From: an uncultured Akkermansia sp.
GTDB taxonomy: Bacteria > Verrucomicrobiota > Verrucomicrobiia > Verrucomicrobiales > Akkermansiaceae
NCBI GenBank assembly: GCA_904501975.1
Contig: CAJGCZ010000011.1
Location: forward strand, 1-53,302
Reading direction: 5' to 3'
DNA length: 53,302 nt
Shown here: in pieces, positions 51,373-53,302 of the stretch
How the letters are laid out: every line of letters starts with the position of its first letter
Position numbering within the stretch: position 1 is the first letter of the stretch
Position numbers and translations under genes: made by a program
The notes under the pieces: model-generated
Database searches by the model: none
The model's input: the letters and a program-made list of their open reading frames with translations, nothing else
What the model was told of the DNA's origin: nothing

Positions 51373-52872
51373 ATGATATCTCTTGCTAACCAAACAGAGG
51401 GTGTCGGACCCTTTCAGCAGATGCTGATTGACTTCGGCAACACCTGCTCCGATATCCTCATCGGCTTCCTTCGCGCTTGCTCCGGCTTGGCGTCCTCCAC
51501 CGTTATCCTTGCCATCTGCATCGGCATTGCTGCCATTGTACTGGGCATGAAAAACGGCTTCGCTAAAAAGGTGGTGAACATCTCCGACAAACCCACCAAA
51601 TGGGCATGGGCCTGCGTGGCCGTGCTGTGGGTTGTAGTGATGCTCAACTACTTTGACCGCCAGTTACTGGCCGTGCTCAACCAGTCCATCACCGAAGGCA
51701 ACGACGCCATCAACATGACCCAGAGTCAGTTCGGCACCGTTACCTCCGCCTTCCTTATTGTATACGCAGCCCTCAGCCCTGTGGGCGGTTACCTGGCAGA
51801 CCGCTTCAGCCGCAAGTTCATCATTCTGATGTCCCTCGTGGTGTGGTCCGTTGTAACCTACATGACCGGCATGTCCTCCAGCTTTGAGGAGCTCATCTTC
51901 TGGCGCGCCCTCATGGGTGTGAGCGAGGCTTTCTACATTCCTGCCGCACTTGCACTTATTACAGATTACCACCGCGGCAAGACCCGCTCCATGGCTACCG
52001 GCTTGCACATGAGCGGTATTTATGCAGGCCAGATTATGGCCGGTTACGGTGCCATGATGGCCGGTGATCCCTGCCAGCTTGGCTGGCGCCTCACCTTCGA
52101 AACCTTCGGCTTCATTGGTGTTGCATACGGTCTTATCGTTATCTTCTTCCTGCGCGACCCCGAGGGCGATGCCCCCGCTGCCGCCGCAGAGGAAAAGAAA
52201 GAGGAAGAGAGCAAACCCGCCGAGGAGACGTTCGGTATTGGCGATGTGCTTAAGAGCCTGTTCACCGGCCGCGCATTCATCATGCTGCTGGTAGCCTATG
52301 CCATTGCCGGTTTCGCCAACTGGTTCCTCATGGGCTGGTATCCCCGCTTGCTTATCGATATGTTCGGCCTCTCTGAGGCAGACGCCGGCCCCCAAGCCAC
52401 CACGTGGATTAACTTTGCCAAGTACGGCGCCGTTCTTTTGGCTGCCGTGGCAGCAGACGCATGGTATGCCCGCACCAAGAACCCCAACTGCCGCGCCTTC
52501 GTACCCGGCATCGGTTTCTGCTTAGCCGGTCCCTGCGTTGTTATCGCCATGTTGCCCGCACTGGGGCTGCCCATTGAGTTCGGCCTTACCGCCACGCTTG
52601 CTCTTGTAGCCATGCAGGGTGTAGCCCAGGGCTCTTTGGATGCCACACTCATGCCTGTACTGCGCTCCCAGATTGACGAGCGCTTTGCTGCTACGGGTTA
52701 CGGCATGCTCAACCTCACCTCTGTGGGTGCCGGTGCACTCATCAGCTGGTTGGGTGGCTACCTGAAGGATGCCAACGTGGGCCTTGGCCTGCCGCTCAGC
52801 GTGGCCGGTATGCTCATGATTGTTTGCGGTCTAATCTTCTTCTTCCTCCCCCGTAAGAAGGAAACCGTATAA
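51373..52872 (+). CDS. MFS transporter, organic-anion/sialate-type
   Basis: This 499-residue protein of the major facilitator superfamily resembles the anion:cation symporter branch. The core has the usual 12 helices with the conserved loop motif GYLADRFSRK after the second core helix. A charged Ala/Glu/Lys-rich central loop (DAPAAAAEEKKEEESKP) separates the halves. Before the first core helix (WVVVMLNYFDRQLLAVLNQ) there is an extra N-terminal region of about 75 residues with a hydrophobic segment (STVILAICIGIAAIVLG). Cotranscription with two mutarotase-like genes suggests sialic acid import. A terminator follows. Confidence 0.88.
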   Translation: MISLANQTEGVGPFQQMLIDFGNTCSDILIGFLRACSGLASSTVILAICIGIAAIVLGMKNGFAKKVVNISDKPTKWAWACVAVLWVVVMLNYFDRQLLAVLNQSITEGNDAINMTQSQFGTVTSAFLIVYAALSPVGGYLADRFSRKFIILMSLVVWSVVTYMTGMSSSFEELIFWRALMGVSEAFYIPAALALITDYHRGKTRSMATGLHMSGIYAGQIMAGYGAMMAGDPCQLGWRLTFETFGFIGVAYGLIVIFFLRDPEGDAPAAAAEEKKEEESKPAEETFGIGDVLKSLFTGRAFIMLLVAYAIAGFANWFLMGWYPRLLIDMFGLSEADAGPQATTWINFAKYGAVLLAAVAADAWYARTKNPNCRAFVPGIGFCLAGPCVVIAMLPALGLPIEFGLTATLALVAMQGVAQGSLDATLMPVLRSQIDERFAATGYGMLNLTSVGAGALISWLGGYLKDANVGLGLPLSVAGMLMIVCGLIFFFLPRKKETV

Positions 52873-52899
52873 TCGCAGCATCCTTATTTCACTCCATAC

Positions 52900-52932
52900 G
52901 GCGGCTACCCACTCGGTAGCCGCCATTTTTTG
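52900..52932 (+). terminator. Terminator of the Kelch-MFS operon
   Basis: GGCGGCTACC-CACTC-GGTAGCCGCC is a perfect 10-bp stem followed by ATTTTTTG. Confidence 0.92.
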
Positions 52933-53073
52933 TACCTCTTGTGGCCGGGAAGAAGGATTTTCAAAGCACGAATTCGCAAAAACGAATGGCTAAGCTTACC
53001 ACCAAAGCGAGGAACGCGGGGAACAAAATACAGATTTTTACACTAGAGTAGGCTTCAAATTCGTATTTCTGGC

Positions 53074-53101
53074 TTGCACTGCTAGGTAGGAATGGTATAA
53101 T
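53074..53101 (+). promoter_or_regulatory. Promoter of the sugar porter gene
   Basis: TTGCAC (53074-53079), 16 bp, TATAAT (53096-53101). The -10 ends nine bases before the ATG. Confidence 0.65.
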
Positions 53102-53110
53102 GACGAAGTT

Positions 53111-53302
53111 ATGAGTACAGACGCAACGACAACGGAGCTCCCCGCTTCCGTCAAAAGCTACGCCCTTTACCTGATGGTAATGGCAGGTCTCGGTGGTCTT
53201 CTCTACGGCATTGACGTAGGTGTGATTGCTGCGGCCCTTCCGTATATTGAGAAGACCTCGACCTACACGCCGCAGGAGATTTCCCTTGTGGTAGCTGCTG
53301 TG
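53111..53302 (+). CDS. MFS sugar porter, N-terminal part (continues beyond the window)
   Basis: The first 64 residues are present. They contain a first transmembrane helix with the sugar-porter signature GGLLYGIDVGVIAAALPYI, as in XylE/AraE/GalP-type proton symporters. The substrate cannot be told from the fragment. It is preceded by its own promoter and the terminator of the Kelch-MFS operon, so it is a separate unit. Confidence 0.88.
   Translation, partial: MSTDATTTELPASVKSYALYLMVMAGLGGLLYGIDVGVIAAALPYIEKTSTYTPQEISLVVAAV

Overview
The window reads as a chromosomal segment of a Gram-negative, mucin-associated member of the Akkermansia/Verrucomicrobiota group. The evidence is gene content: a secreted GH84 hexosaminidase, a pair of sialate-mutarotase-like Kelch proteins with an MFS carrier, LpxI (lipid A synthesis), a divergent FtsZ with two FtsA copies, a K+-dependent membrane pyrophosphatase and pyruvate:ferredoxin oxidoreductase. 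Start codons lack Shine-Dalgarno sequences, while sigma70-like promoters (TTGACA, 16-18 bp, TATAAT) are easy to find. The genus-level call is an inference; no 16S gene is present.

Layout. 1-492: an 11-bp tandem array upstream of a HAD phosphatase that overlaps the GH84 gene (493-4016). 4017-4687: dispersed palindromic repeats. 4688-9389: an M3 zinc oligopeptidase (minus) diverging from a large ankyrin lipoprotein. 9603-11987: a small membrane protein, tRNA-Ser(CGA) and two envelope proteins. 12116-16538: ftsA-ftsA-ftsZ plus a small protein with a His/Cys arrangement like clan CD proteases. 16547-21768 (minus): a five-gene operon of 2-oxoacid dehydrogenase E1alpha, E1beta and E2, an LpxI with an internal duplication, and an alpha/beta-hydrolase lipoprotein. 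22128-29392: a visibly AT-rich island of exported orphan proteins, an Rhs tip fragment, a duplicated gene 3' end and an ankyrin lipoprotein. 29470-37549: a Tat-dependent Fe-S protein, a SulP transporter, two NSS transporters and a 37-residue NSS small subunit not found by length-limited ORF calling. 37946-45811: a small lipoprotein, the pyrophosphatase, PFOR and a second ankyrin lipoprotein. 46012-48722: an ABC transporter whose binding protein is fused to the permease and appears circularly permuted, with an ATPase carrying an extra C-terminal domain. 49270-53302: the Kelch/Kelch/MFS operon and the start of a sugar porter.

How the parts fit. The glycan genes (GH84, Kelch pair, MFS, sugar porter) suit life on mucin sugars. 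PFOR, the 2-oxoacid dehydrogenase and the pyrophosphatase suit fermentative energy metabolism. The AT-rich island looks like a recombination-prone store of polymorphic-toxin remnants and candidate periplasmic or lipoprotein immunity factors, and is the best place to look for an undescribed system. Intergenic spaces carry at least three families of short mosaic palindromic repeats. In one case a repeat supplies the last codons of a gene.

All calls come from reading the sequence and protein motifs. No database search or structure prediction was run.
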